A stretch of 64,000 nucleotides of DNA from Bog-159 sp963756605 (GCA_963756605.1 CAVWOT010000019.1:62001-126000); one strand, 5' to 3'. Shown: positions 8,272 through 17,265, counted from the stretch's first letter. Made by a program: numbers and translations. The notes: generated from the letters alone by a model not told the origin.

Positions 8272-9558
8272 GTGCATGTTGGTTTGCATGATATGCTTCT
8301 CGCCGTTTTGCAGCTAGCCATACTTGCGGCATCCTGTATTGTGCCGTGCGAGGTGCGTCCCGGCTGGCGGCGAGCTTGGAACGAGGAAATACGGCACTAT
8401 GCGACGCTGCTGCGTGCGCGTGGTTTACAGAGCCGTTACGTACGGCTGCGCATCTGGCATCATTTCATGGGCGCGATGCGGGACGCCGGGCGCCTCTTCG
8501 CTGAAATGCCGCGCGTGCTCCTGGTGCGGTCAGCCATTAGCACGCCCGCCTTTTGCCTGGGACTGATCGGCGCGGCTTTGGCCACTATCGTCGCCGCCAG
8601 CCACGGTCTGGCCATCACACGTGCCATGGTGGCGCCGCCTTATCGGGATGCCTGGCGGCTGGTGTTGGTTTTTAAAGGCGGCGACGTGCCGGGCGACCGG
8701 CATGCCATCCCGCCGCCGCTTTTGGATTTTTGGAAGACCCGCAGCACCAGGCTGGCGGGCATCGCGGGATACCGGTGGGATGCGCAAGGAACAGCCTGGG
8801 TAACATCGGATTTCTTTGCCGTGCTAGGCGGGCGGCCGGGTGGCTTTCTGCTGCGCCGCATTCGCGATTGGAAGCCGGCGTCTGACCGGCAGGAACTCGG
8901 CGTTATCGCGCGTTTGAAACCAGGCGTGAGCGTAGGCGCGGCGCAGGCCGAGTTGCGTGATCTGGCGGGCCGCTACGCACGCGACCAGCGGGCGTCCACA
9001 TTCGAGCAGACGCACGTGATCTCTTTGATGGCGCGCATCCGGCGGCCGTTCTGGGCTTATACGGTGATCTGCGGCGCGGCTATCTTGATTTTGTTGGCGG
9101 CGGGGGCCATCGGCATGCGCGTGGATCGGCGCCGTATCGGGCGCATTCGCCGCAAGTATTGGGCCTACTTCGCGGCCAAGTCGGTCTCGCTGCCGCTGGC
9201 GCTTGCCCTGGTGATCTGGGAGTTCAGCCGGGCGACTTCTTTTACGTTGAACGGCGGCGCCACATTCGTGGCCGAACCGATTTTCATTTGGCTGGTGATC
9301 CTCGGTTGCGGCGCGATTGTGTGGTGGTGCCTGGCGGACCAGCGATCGCGCTGCCGGGTGTGCCTGCGTACGTTGCAGTATCCGATCCGTATCGGTTCGA
9401 TGGGCGCCGTGTTGTTCGATCACGCCGGTACGGAATTGATGTGCTGCCAGGGGCACGGCGTGTTGTACGTGCCGGCGGTCAGCTCCGGGTATGTGCAGCG
9501 GGGCGGATGGACCGCGCTCGATGTGGAAGAGATTCCGTCGGATCCCTTGCCGCGATAA
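8272..9558 (+). CDS. ADOP/MacB-related membrane protein with C-terminal cysteine-rich module
   Basis: 428 residues from a GTG start (an internal ATG at residue 8 is possible). The N-terminal block WRRAWNEEIRHYATLLRARG resembles the cytoplasmic start of acidobacterial ADOP permeases. A membrane helix follows near residues 90-112. The periplasmic piece has LGVIARLKPGVSVGAAQAEL, typical of the MacB core domain, but it is much shorter than in real permeases. Then come three more hydrophobic helices and a zinc-ribbon-like end with CRVC and CCQGHG. It looks like a shrunken permease turned to another role; no ATPase is adjacent. An AAGGAG precedes the next gene 14 bp on, so the two may be co-transcribed. 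Confidence 0.6.
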   Translation: MHVGLHDMLLAVLQLAILAASCIVPCEVRPGWRRAWNEEIRHYATLLRARGLQSRYVRLRIWHHFMGAMRDAGRLFAEMPRVLLVRSAISTPAFCLGLIGAALATIVAASHGLAITRAMVAPPYRDAWRLVLVFKGGDVPGDRHAIPPPLLDFWKTRSTRLAGIAGYRWDAQGTAWVTSDFFAVLGGRPGGFLLRRIRDWKPASDRQELGVIARLKPGVSVGAAQAELRDLAGRYARDQRASTFEQTHVISLMARIRRPFWAYTVICGAAILILLAAGAIGMRVDRRRIGRIRRKYWAYFAAKSVSLPLALALVIWEFSRATSFTLNGGATFVAEPIFIWLVILGCGAIVWWCLADQRSRCRVCLRTLQYPIRIGSMGAVLFDHAGTELMCCQGHGVLYVPAVSSGYVQRGGWTALDVEEIPSDPLPR

Positions 9559-9571
9559 GGAGACATAGCGA

Positions 9572-10591
9572 ATGGTTTTGAACAGACACGTTGCTCTTTG
9601 GCTTGGTTTTAGTTTGGGCGCTCTGTACCTAGGACTTTCAGCAGCGGATGGCGCGGCCACAATCACTACGTTCGACGCGCCGGGTGCGGGGACCGGCGCC
9701 AACCAAGGCACTGTTGCGTACGGTATCAACAACGCGGGGGCGATTGTAGGCTATTACATTGCCGGCGATCAAGCTCACTGCTTCGTGCGTGCCGCCGACG
9801 GCACTTTCACTACGTTCGACGTCCCGGGCGCGTCCGTCACGGCAGCAATGAGTATCAACACTGGCGGAGCGACTACGGGTTACTGGGCCAACGCCAGTGG
9901 CGTGGTCCATGGGTTTGTGCGCTCTGCTGCGGGTGTAATCGCAACATTTGGAGTTAAGGGTGCTGTGCAAGGCACCCTGGCTTTGAGTATCAACCAGGGG
10001 GGAACCGTCGCTGGAGAGTGGATTGACGCGAGCGGGGTGTACCACGGCTTTGTGCGCTCCCCAGAGGGCTCCATCACCACTTTCGATGTGCCGGGTGCCA
10101 CCAACGGTACGGAAGTCACCGGCATTAACGTGGCCGGGACAATCACCGGTAGTTGGTTTGGCCCTCCCAACTCGGATGTCGGTCAGGGCTATGTACGCGC
10201 TGCGGACGGCATATTCACGACGTTCAACGTGCCAAGCGCGGGCGCCACCGCCGGCTTCTCCATCAACGCGGCGGGTACGGTAGCCGGGGCCTACTATGCC
10301 GTTGATTCCGAACCCGGCTTTGTACGGACTTCCGACGGAACCCTCACGACTTTTGGCAAGAAGGGTGGCTTCTCGTCGACAGAGCCTTACGCCATCAACG
10401 GAGCGGGAGAAATCGCAGGGATCTTAGACGATGGCGTGGGCTTCGTGCGCACTGCCAGCGGTACAATCGTCGGTTTTCAAGCTCCCGGTGCCACGGCTAC
10501 CTATGCTTATGGCATTAACTCGTCGGGCGCGGTGACGGGGTGGTACATGGATGCCAACAGCGTGTACCACGGCTTCCTACGGACTCCGTAA
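9572..10591 (+). CDS. Secreted HAF-repeat protein
   Basis: 339 residues with an N-terminal signal peptide (cleavage near residue 27), followed by about eight repeats of the pattern ...GFVRxxDGTxTTFDVPGA...GINxxGxIxGxY.... This is the extracellular HAF-type repeat family, predicted to fold as a beta-propeller-like structure. A clear ribosome-binding site (AAGGAG) precedes the ATG. Exported to periplasm or surface; ligand unknown. Confidence 0.8.
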   Translation: MVLNRHVALWLGFSLGALYLGLSAADGAATITTFDAPGAGTGANQGTVAYGINNAGAIVGYYIAGDQAHCFVRAADGTFTTFDVPGASVTAAMSINTGGATTGYWANASGVVHGFVRSAAGVIATFGVKGAVQGTLALSINQGGTVAGEWIDASGVYHGFVRSPEGSITTFDVPGATNGTEVTGINVAGTITGSWFGPPNSDVGQGYVRAADGIFTTFNVPSAGATAGFSINAAGTVAGAYYAVDSEPGFVRTSDGTLTTFGKKGGFSSTEPYAINGAGEIAGILDDGVGFVRTASGTIVGFQAPGATATYAYGINSSGAVTGWYMDANSVYHGFLRTP

Positions 10592-10612
10592 AGCTCTAAG
10601 GCAATAAGCCTT

Positions 10613-11440
10613 TCACTTCACTTGGAACCTGGCTACGGCTTTGCCGAAATGGATTTCGTCGCCGGATTCCAGCTTCGTTCCGCGCGCGGTGCGGTGCACC
10701 TCCTGGCTCAGCCCATCGCGCACGATCCAGATGCCGCAGGCGGGTGTGCCGCTCGATTCGCGCTTATACCAGCGGTCGTTGAACAGCCTGTACTCGCCCG
10801 CGGCTTTGTCGTAAACAATGTGCGCGTGCTCGCGCGAGACCGTGCGGTTGATCTCGGTATCTTCGGTGAACGTCAGATCGTTGCGGCGGATCAGGCCTTC
10901 GTTGCGATACACATCCACCGTGCGGCCGATATTTGTGCGGGCCTTCGATAGCGGGATCTCCGCGGCGTTGGCCTGACCTTCGAGGATGATCAACTTCGCC
11001 GTGCGGCGTGCCGCGGCGGCAGGCTTGTCCTGCGACTCCACGTCCACCCAGACCCACTGTTCGCCGGGCGCGGGAAGTTCATGCGATACTTCCACGTCCA
11101 CCCGCAGATCCTCCGGATACCGGCACTCGCCGCGGTCGAGGCTGCCGCGCAGTTCCTGCTCGAAATAGGCGCGGAAGAATTTGCCGGTGAAGGTAGAAGC
11201 GCGGTTGTCTTCGATGCCGCGCACGTGAATGTGAACCACGTTGAACGGAAAAACCTTTTTGCCGCCCAGGCGGTAACTCTTCTCGCGCACCTGGTCGAGG
11301 ATGGCCAAGCGGATCTCGGCCACTTCAGGCGGTTCATCGGCATGCCCGTGCGCGAACGGCTGTTCGAACACGGTGCGCCCGAATTTCTCCAGAAAATCCG
11401 CCAGATGCATGCCGCGCTTTCGGGCCGGGACCGGCTTCAT
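10613..11440 (-). CDS. FHA-domain protein, last gene of the RodA-PBP/kinase operon
   Basis: 275 residues. The N-terminal 130 residues (VFPFNVVHIHVRGIEDNRAS...) resemble the FhaA-type N-terminal domain. The FHA domain occupies about 150-275, with TNIGRTVDVY, the phosphothreonine-binding block RTVSREHAHI, and IHFGKAVARF. FHA domains bind phosphothreonine, here presumably on the kinase of the same operon or its substrates. The ATG overlaps the stop of the RodA-PBP gene by 4 bp (ATGA). Role inferred: a phosphorylation-dependent adaptor for the cell-wall synthase. Confidence 0.85.
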   Translation of the reverse strand: MKPVPARKRGMHLADFLEKFGRTVFEQPFAHGHADEPPEVAEIRLAILDQVREKSYRLGGKKVFPFNVVHIHVRGIEDNRASTFTGKFFRAYFEQELRGSLDRGECRYPEDLRVDVEVSHELPAPGEQWVWVDVESQDKPAAAARRTAKLIILEGQANAAEIPLSKARTNIGRTVDVYRNEGLIRRNDLTFTEDTEINRTVSREHAHIVYDKAAGEYRLFNDRWYKRESSGTPACGIWIVRDGLSQEVHRTARGTKLESGDEIHFGKAVARFQVK

Positions 11441-14400
11441 GGCGTCAGCCCCAACTCCTTCGCAGCCTCCATGATCTCACGCGCGATGGGCGCCGCTACC
11501 TGGCCGCCGTAGCCGCCCTGTTCCACCAGCACGGCGAATGCGATGCGGTGAGTGGCATCTCCGTCATACGGAGCGAAGCCCGCGAACCAGGCGTGCGGTT
11601 CGCCCACGCCCACCTGTGCGGTACCGGTTTTACCGGCCAGCTTCACGGGCGTTCCGGCCATGGCGTGGCGCGCCGTGCCATCGGTCACCACCAGCCGCAT
11701 GGCTTCGGCGATGAAGCCGGCGGGTTCGGCCGGCACGATGGTGCGCGGAGCATCCTGACGCGAATTGGTTTCGTCCAGCAGCCAGCGGCCCTGCGGCATG
11801 GCGCCGCCGGCGGCGATGGTGGCGGCCACACGGGCCATTTTGAAGGGCGTGATCAGCAGCGGCCCTTGGCCGTATGACGCGAAGGGCAGGGTAGCCTGCA
11901 ATCCCGGCAAGTCGCCGGTCGAAATATCGAGCAGGTCGGCGGTCTGTTTCAGCGCCTCCGCTCCGACTTTGTAAGTTCCAAGCTGCGCGAAGTAGCCGTT
12001 GCAGGAGACTTCGATGGCGCGCTGCATGGAGAGCGTGCCATGCGGCCTGTCTTTGATATCGTCGCGGATGGGCCGCCGCCAGCCATCCACCACGGCGCCG
12101 GCGCGGCCGTCCGACAGCCGGCGGCAAGTGAAAGTCTGGTTGCGCAGGTTCGGATCGACGCGCAGAGCCGCCATGGCGGTGACCAGCTTGAAAGTGGAAC
12201 CTGGCGGATACTGGCCGTAACGCGCGCGATCGAGCAGTTCGTCATCGGTGGGCGGTGCATTTCGTGCGCCCGGCGGCGCAGGTTCGGGCTCGCTGACCAT
12301 AGCCAGCACGTCGCCGGAATTCGCCTCCAGCACTACGGCCGCGCCCTTCTGCTTATTGGCCTGCGCCAGATGCCGGCTTAGGATCTCCGCCGCGCGCATC
12401 TGCAGGCGGATATCGAGCGTGGTGTGCACGTCGCGATCGCGCGCCAGCAGGCTGCGCAGGGCCGGATTCCCCGGCTGATGGCGGTAGCGCACCAGGGCTA
12501 CGAGTTCGGAATATTGGTAGCCCTGCAGCCGCGCGTTGGAATCGTGCTCGACCAGCGAAGCGTTGGGCGCGTGGAAATTTTCGCCCGTGCGCAGATCGCC
12601 CAGAAAATGTGTGGTGGCCGCGCCGAACGGATAATGGCGCGTGTCCAGCCGCAAACAGGCGCGGTCGATATCGATGCCCATGGCCTGATACTGCGCCCGC
12701 CGCTCGACCAACTTCTTCCAGTCGCTGGTGGCGACGAGCACGCCGTTGCGATCGAAGATGTCGCCGCGCGGAATCTCGCGTGCGATGGAGTTGATTCGCG
12801 GGTTGTGCTGCGCGCGCTTCACGCCATCGTCTTCGTAGACACGCGCATCGCGCGCCAGATATTCGCGATCGTGGAGCACCTGGTAATACGTGGCGAACGC
12901 CGCGAGCGTGATGGCTGCCGCCGCCAGCGCCGCGCCGGTCCAGCGCACGGGTGTGCGGAACAACACATGCCCTTGCGGCGCGGGCGGTCCCGCGGAGATG
13001 GCCAATAGCAGCGCGAAGACGAAGAAGTTCGTCAGCATGGCCGTATTGCCCGAACTCAGAAAAGGCGATACCACGCCAGAGAGCGGCAGCACGCCCAAAA
13101 CCCCCGCCGAGATCAGCAACATTTCAAAAGCCAGAAGGGACGCCAGGCCCAGCGCCAGGAAGAAGGCGTAATCGGACACGGTGCGCAGGGCGATGCGAAA
13201 GGCGCGGTAGATGAGGAAGCCGAACAGCAGAAACACGGCCGCCACGCCTACAAAGCCCCACTCTTCGCCGATGCCCGGCAGCACCAGGTCGGTGCTTCCC
13301 GCCGGGATCATGGCGGTGTCGCCATAGCCGGGGCCGGAGCCCCAGACGCCGCCCGTGGAGAACGCCCACAGCGCGTGCGCCAGTTGATTACCGCCATGCA
13401 CGTCGTTATCCCAGGGCGAGAGCCACATATTGATGCGGTCGAGCACCATATGCGGCTGCCCCAGATGATAACCAACGAAGACGGCCGCGACCAGGATAGC
13501 GGCGCCGAGCAGCACCAACCCGGACCGTCCGTAGGCGACCGCGAATAGCGTGAGGAAGAGGAAATACAAAACCAGTGCCGGTCCCAGATCCTTCAGTACG
13601 AAGAAGACCAGGATGGCCGCAGCCGTCGCGAAGGCTACCGGCAGCACGTGCGCCAGGCGCGGCACGCCTAGCCGGCGCAAGCTCTTTTGGCGCAGATCGC
13701 GGAGCCGCTCCCAATTGCGCGCGAAGTATCCCGCCAGAAAAAGCACCACCAGAATCTTGATCGCTTCGAGTGGCTGAAAAGGTCCCAGGTTGACTTTTTG
13801 ATCGCTCGTGCCGGGACCTGTGCCGAAGCGCAGCAGCAGGCCGAACAGCGCGAAGGCGGCCAGCAGGGGCGTGTAGATGAAATCGGCCAGGCGTTGGTAA
13901 TCGAACGCGCGCACCAGCGGCAGCAGCAGCAAAAGGCAGCCCAGAAACACACCCAGGGCGAATTTGCGGAACTCGAGCGTGTCGCGCAGGGGGTCGCGCA
14001 GGCTGACCATCAGGACGAGACCGATGCCGGAGAGCAGATGCAGCGCCGGCAGGATGGCGAGATCGGCCGAAGCGCGGCGGGCGCGCCAGGCGAACCAAAC
14101 CAGGTAGAAGCCGCCCAGGTAGACGGCTGACCAGAGCAGGTAGGCGCGCCGGAATTCGTTGGGTGTGCGGACCACCCAGAGCGGCTTGAGCCTCGATACA
14201 GGCAGCAGCGATTTGTGTTGTTCGCGCAGGCGCGAGAGCGTGCCGACGTTGCGCAGAGGATGGGCCGCGCGCAGAAATTCGAGCAGTCTTTCGGCGTCGG
14301 CCTGGCGCTCGGCGGCGTCCGGGATGACGTCGAGCGAGGGCATCAGTTGATCGGCGCTGGATACGGTGTTGAGGTTCAGGATGTCGCCATGGCGCAGCAG

Positions 14401-14565
14401 GGCGGAAACATCGGCGAAGTTTTGTGTTTTGGCGGCGTATGCCAGGGCGAGACCGGCGGCTACCAGGAAGGACGCGCCGGCCATCCAGAAGAGGCCTGGT
14501 GCGCGCGGAGTCTGGCGCGGCGGGGCGGACGTCGCGGGGAGGGTTTGCCAACTGGTAGTGCGCAT
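11437..14565 (-). CDS. Fusion of a SEDS glycosyltransferase (RodA/FtsW) and a class B penicillin-binding protein
   Basis: 1042 residues in one open frame. Residues 25-530 are a RodA/FtsW/SpoVE-type multipass protein; the conserved SEDS Asp is D426 in STDLVLPGIGEEWGF. A further membrane helix (541-562) leads into a class B PBP: a short pedestal around 590-700, then the transpeptidase with S790-T-F-K793, S854-C-N856 and K979-T-G. All catalytic motifs are present, so both peptidoglycan polymerisation and crosslinking should be possible. A soluble insert of about 100 residues follows the first helix (46-140). An upstream ATG at 14682 would add 39 residues read from a hairpin repeat inside the kinase gene; the ATG at 14565, 2 bp past the kinase stop, is preferred. 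Confidence 0.92.
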   Translation of the reverse strand: MRTTSWQTLPATSAPPRQTPRAPGLFWMAGASFLVAAGLALAYAAKTQNFADVSALLRHGDILNLNTVSSADQLMPSLDVIPDAAERQADAERLLEFLRAAHPLRNVGTLSRLREQHKSLLPVSRLKPLWVVRTPNEFRRAYLLWSAVYLGGFYLVWFAWRARRASADLAILPALHLLSGIGLVLMVSLRDPLRDTLEFRKFALGVFLGCLLLLLPLVRAFDYQRLADFIYTPLLAAFALFGLLLRFGTGPGTSDQKVNLGPFQPLEAIKILVVLFLAGYFARNWERLRDLRQKSLRRLGVPRLAHVLPVAFATAAAILVFFVLKDLGPALVLYFLFLTLFAVAYGRSGLVLLGAAILVAAVFVGYHLGQPHMVLDRINMWLSPWDNDVHGGNQLAHALWAFSTGGVWGSGPGYGDTAMIPAGSTDLVLPGIGEEWGFVGVAAVFLLFGFLIYRAFRIALRTVSDYAFFLALGLASLLAFEMLLISAGVLGVLPLSGVVSPFLSSGNTAMLTNFFVFALLLAISAGPPAPQGHVLFRTPVRWTGAALAAAAITLAAFATYYQVLHDREYLARDARVYEDDGVKRAQHNPRINSIAREIPRGDIFDRNGVLVATSDWKKLVERRAQYQAMGIDIDRACLRLDTRHYPFGAATTHFLGDLRTGENFHAPNASLVEHDSNARLQGYQYSELVALVRYRHQPGNPALRSLLARDRDVHTTLDIRLQMRAAEILSRHLAQANKQKGAAVVLEANSGDVLAMVSEPEPAPPGARNAPPTDDELLDRARYGQYPPGSTFKLVTAMAALRVDPNLRNQTFTCRRLSDGRAGAVVDGWRRPIRDDIKDRPHGTLSMQRAIEVSCNGYFAQLGTYKVGAEALKQTADLLDISTGDLPGLQATLPFASYGQGPLLITPFKMARVAATIAAGGAMPQGRWLLDETNSRQDAPRTIVPAEPAGFIAEAMRLVVTDGTARHAMAGTPVKLAGKTGTAQVGVGEPHAWFAGFAPYDGDATHRIAFAVLVEQGGYGGQVAAPIAREIMEAAKELGLTP

Positions 14566-14567
14566 GG

Positions 14568-16307
14568 TTAGTGCAAAGGTTGGTGGGGCGGGACTCCAGT
14601 CCTGCTGCCGGCGTCCACGCCGGCTTCCCCGTTCGAAGAGCGGGTCCTGGAGGACCCGCGCAGACCTGGAGGTCTGCCCCACAGGCTCGGCGAAAGAAAG
14701 TCTGGAATGTGGGCGGCGGCGAAATCCCGGCGCGCGGCGGATACATCGCCGGCCTGCAGCTCTTCGAAGGCGCGCCAGCGGTAGGCTTCGGCTCTCTCGT
14801 CCAGCTCGCGCGGGTCGAGCTTATAGCCCAAGCGCTCGGCCGCGGCCAGTTCCGCAAGCGCGCCGTCCGGCTTCGATGCCAGCATGGCGACTCGCGCCAG
14901 ACCTACGTGTGGATCCGGTGCGTGCGGCAGATCCCGCGCCGCTTGCAGCAGCTGTTCGCGCGCGTTGTCGCGTTGGCCGGCGTGCAACGCTCTAAATCCT
15001 CGCGCCAGGGCCAGCTTGCCGGCGAGTTGCCGGTCTGCGGCCCCGAGATCCCTCGCTCGTCCCAGGTAAAGTTCAGCACGCTCCCAATCGCGGCGATCCA
15101 GCGCCAGTGCGCTCGCCTTTTCATATGCAGTGCGCAAGTCCGGACGCAGGAACTCGGCCGGCGAATATCTACCCAGGAAGCCAAACTGCGCCTGCACATC
15201 CGTATACGAGAACCAGCGCGTATTCAGATCGGTTTCCCGGCTGGCGCGCCAATAGCGCGAACAATAGCTGGTGCCGATGAAGAGCACCATGCCGGCCAGC
15301 ACGCACCCCAACGCGCTCGCGATTCTCCCCACCCTGCGCAGCCAGCGCCGGCGCGACGCGCGGGGCCACCGCCTTGGTTTGGATTTGGGCTGCGACGCCT
15401 GCCCAGATTCGAGCGTAGGATTCGGCTTCCACGCGCCGCGCCTCTCGCTTTCGGCAGCGGTCTCCGCACCCTCCAAAAAAGCCTTCAGATCCTCGCCGAA
15501 CGTCGCGGCCGACGTGTATCGCCGGCGGGCGCTGGGCGCCAGCGCTTTTCCAATTACGGCCTTCAACGCCGCCGGGCAACTGGCCGGCAGCGCGCGCGGC
15601 GGCCGCCCGGATTGAATCAGCCTTTCCAGTTTGCGCGTGTCTTCCGCTTGGTACGGCGGCGCACCAGCCACCATCTCGTATAGCGTCGCGCCCACGGCCC
15701 ACAAATCCGCCTGCTGATCGACCAGCGAACGGCCCAGCCGTTCCGGCGAGCAATAACTGGGGCTGCCGAAATTGTGAAAGGTGGAATCGCGGTCCGGCCT
15801 GAGCGATTTGGCGATTCCGAAATCCAGCAGGCGCACGGTTTCGTTGAGACCCAGGTGAATATTGGAAGGCTTGATGTCGCCGTGCACCACCGACAAAGCT
15901 GCGCCATCGCCCGGCCGGAAGGCATGGAATTTTTCGAGCTGCCCGCAGATCTCGAGCGCAATGCGCGCCGCGCGATATGCGCTCATACGTCCATCGTGCC
16001 GCAGGACTTCGGCGAGATTACGTCCTTCCACGAATTGCATGGCGATGTAGAAATAGCCTTCCAGATCGCCGTAATCGTACACCTCGATGACGCGCGGGTC
16101 GAGAGAATGCAGCCGCTGCTGGATCGCCGCGCCGCGCCGCTCCGCCTCCAGCACCATTTGCGAGGCGGTATCCGGGCCGGACTTGATCAGCTTCAGCGCG
16201 GCCTGCCGGTCCGCGCGTGTGTCGCGCGCCAGGTACACGGAGTTCATGCTCTTGCCCAGGCGGCGGATGATCTCGTATGGTCCGAAGTGCGTGGCGGGCT
16301 CCAGCAT
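14568..16307 (-). CDS. Transmembrane Ser/Thr kinase with TPR-like ectodomain
   Basis: 579 residues. Kinase domain 10-280: loop RLGKSMNSVYLA, K39 in AALKLIK, VHGDIKPSN (H142-G-D144) and D162-FG. The HGD motif makes it a non-RD kinase. A basic stretch precedes one membrane helix (328-348). The outside part (360-540) is helical with repeats like DRRDWERAELYLGRARDLG, TPR-like, instead of the PASTA repeats of PknB. Residues 544-579 are encoded by a hairpin repeat, so the native C-terminus has been replaced. The gene starts 1 bp after the phosphatase stop. Likely substrates are the FHA partners and the RodA-PBP fusion. Confidence 0.9.
   Translation of the reverse strand: MLEPATHFGPYEIIRRLGKSMNSVYLARDTRADRQAALKLIKSGPDTASQMVLEAERRGAAIQQRLHSLDPRVIEVYDYGDLEGYFYIAMQFVEGRNLAEVLRHDGRMSAYRAARIALEICGQLEKFHAFRPGDGAALSVVHGDIKPSNIHLGLNETVRLLDFGIAKSLRPDRDSTFHNFGSPSYCSPERLGRSLVDQQADLWAVGATLYEMVAGAPPYQAEDTRKLERLIQSGRPPRALPASCPAALKAVIGKALAPSARRRYTSAATFGEDLKAFLEGAETAAESERRGAWKPNPTLESGQASQPKSKPRRWPRASRRRWLRRVGRIASALGCVLAGMVLFIGTSYCSRYWRASRETDLNTRWFSYTDVQAQFGFLGRYSPAEFLRPDLRTAYEKASALALDRRDWERAELYLGRARDLGAADRQLAGKLALARGFRALHAGQRDNAREQLLQAARDLPHAPDPHVGLARVAMLASKPDGALAELAAAERLGYKLDPRELDERAEAYRWRAFEELQAGDVSAARRDFAAAHIPDFLSPSLWGRPPGLRGSSRTRSSNGEAGVDAGSRTGVPPHQPLH
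14583..14682. repeat. Multi-hairpin repeat, family A (copy 4)
   Basis: A chain of short palindromes: GGACT-CC-AGTCC, GCCGGCGT-CC-ACGCCGGC, GCGGGTCCT-GG-AGGACCCGC and GCAGACCT-GG-AGGTCTGC, closing with CCCCAC. It lies wholly inside the 3-prime end of the kinase reading frame and supplies its last 36 or so codons. Confidence 0.8.
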
Positions 16308-16308
16308 G

Positions 16309-17265
16309 TCAACCTCTCAGCACGTGCAGCGCGGCTCCGATCAGGATTCCCAGCACCAGTCCGTAAAACAAAAACGCCAGGCGGCCGCCGAAATAGCGCC
16401 GTACTGGACCTGGTGCGGCGTCGCCGGTAGCACGCATGCGCGTAGTAGCATGCCGCGCGCGCGTGTCTTCGATGGTACGCCATCTGCGCGGCTGCGCGCG
16501 CCCGCGGAATTCGCTGCCCGCCACCAACAATGCTGTAATATTGTCTTGGCCGCCCGCTTCGTTAGCGGCCTCCACCAATGCACGGGCGATCTCGCCGGCG
16601 TCGCCCTGATAGCGCTCGATGATGTCCCGGATTCCGCTCGAAGGCAGCGCATCGCTGAGTCCATCGCTGCACAACAGAAACGCCGCCTCCGGCTTGAAAT
16701 GGCAGCGGCGGATCTCAATGAAGCCGTCGTCTTCAGCGTCGTGCGGATGCGTGCCGACGTCGCGGAAGACCTCGTGGCGGCGCGGGTGCAGCATGGCCTC
16801 TTCCTCGGTCAGTTCGCCCGCATCTTCACCCTGGCCGACCGGCGAATGATCGGACGTGAGCTTGCGGATGGAGCCGTTCCAGATCAGATAGAGGCGCGAG
16901 TCGCCCACGTGGCCAATCACCAACTCGCTCGAATCCATCACGGCCAGCGTGAGCACACATGCCATGCCGTGCAGATCGTCGGAATCGCGCGCAATGGCGT
17001 AGATCTGGTTGTTGGCCGCGGCAATAGCCCGCCGCACGCGCTGCTCCGCGCTGCCGCTTGCATCTCCGTCCGCACCCTGCAGTTCTTGCCGGATGACCTC
17101 GACCGCGGTCTCTGCGGCAATTTCGCCGGCCGCGTGGCCGCCCACTCCATCTACCACCAGAAAGAACCCGTTTTCGTCGTCGATCCAGAAGCGGTCTTCG
17201 TTGGACGCGCGCAGCATTCCAGTATCGGTGGATGCTCCCGAGCGCCACTCGACCGCCGCGGCCAT
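16309..17265 (-). CDS. PP2C-family Ser/Thr phosphatase (PstP-like) with C-terminal membrane anchor
   Basis: 318 residues from the ATG at 17265. Metal-binding PP2C motifs are complete: SNEDRFWID, VVDGVGGHAAGEIA, VIGHVGDSRLYL, LLCSDGLSD and GGQDNITALL. One membrane helix near the C-terminus (FLFYGLVLGILIGAALHVL) anchors it with the catalytic domain in the cytoplasm, as in PstP. The start overlaps the stop of the 32-residue microprotein (ATGA); an ORF extension of 13 residues upstream lacks such support. Expected to dephosphorylate the neighbouring kinase and its targets. Confidence 0.92.
   Translation of the reverse strand: MAAAVEWRSGASTDTGMLRASNEDRFWIDDENGFFLVVDGVGGHAAGEIAAETAVEVIRQELQGADGDASGSAEQRVRRAIAAANNQIYAIARDSDDLHGMACVLTLAVMDSSELVIGHVGDSRLYLIWNGSIRKLTSDHSPVGQGEDAGELTEEEAMLHPRRHEVFRDVGTHPHDAEDDGFIEIRRCHFKPEAAFLLCSDGLSDALPSSGIRDIIERYQGDAGEIARALVEAANEAGGQDNITALLVAGSEFRGRAQPRRWRTIEDTRARHATTRMRATGDAAPGPVRRYFGGRLAFLFYGLVLGILIGAALHVLRG

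Noticed and set aside
14566..14682. Upstream start for RodA-PBP at 14682
   Set aside because: The extra 39 codons come from a hairpin repeat within the kinase gene; the ATG at 14565 sits 2 bp after the kinase stop and precedes the first helix.
13406..14857. 483-codon minus-strand frame overlapping RodA-PBP
   Set aside because: Out-of-frame shadow of the SEDS domain with Arg/Ala/Pro-rich composition.
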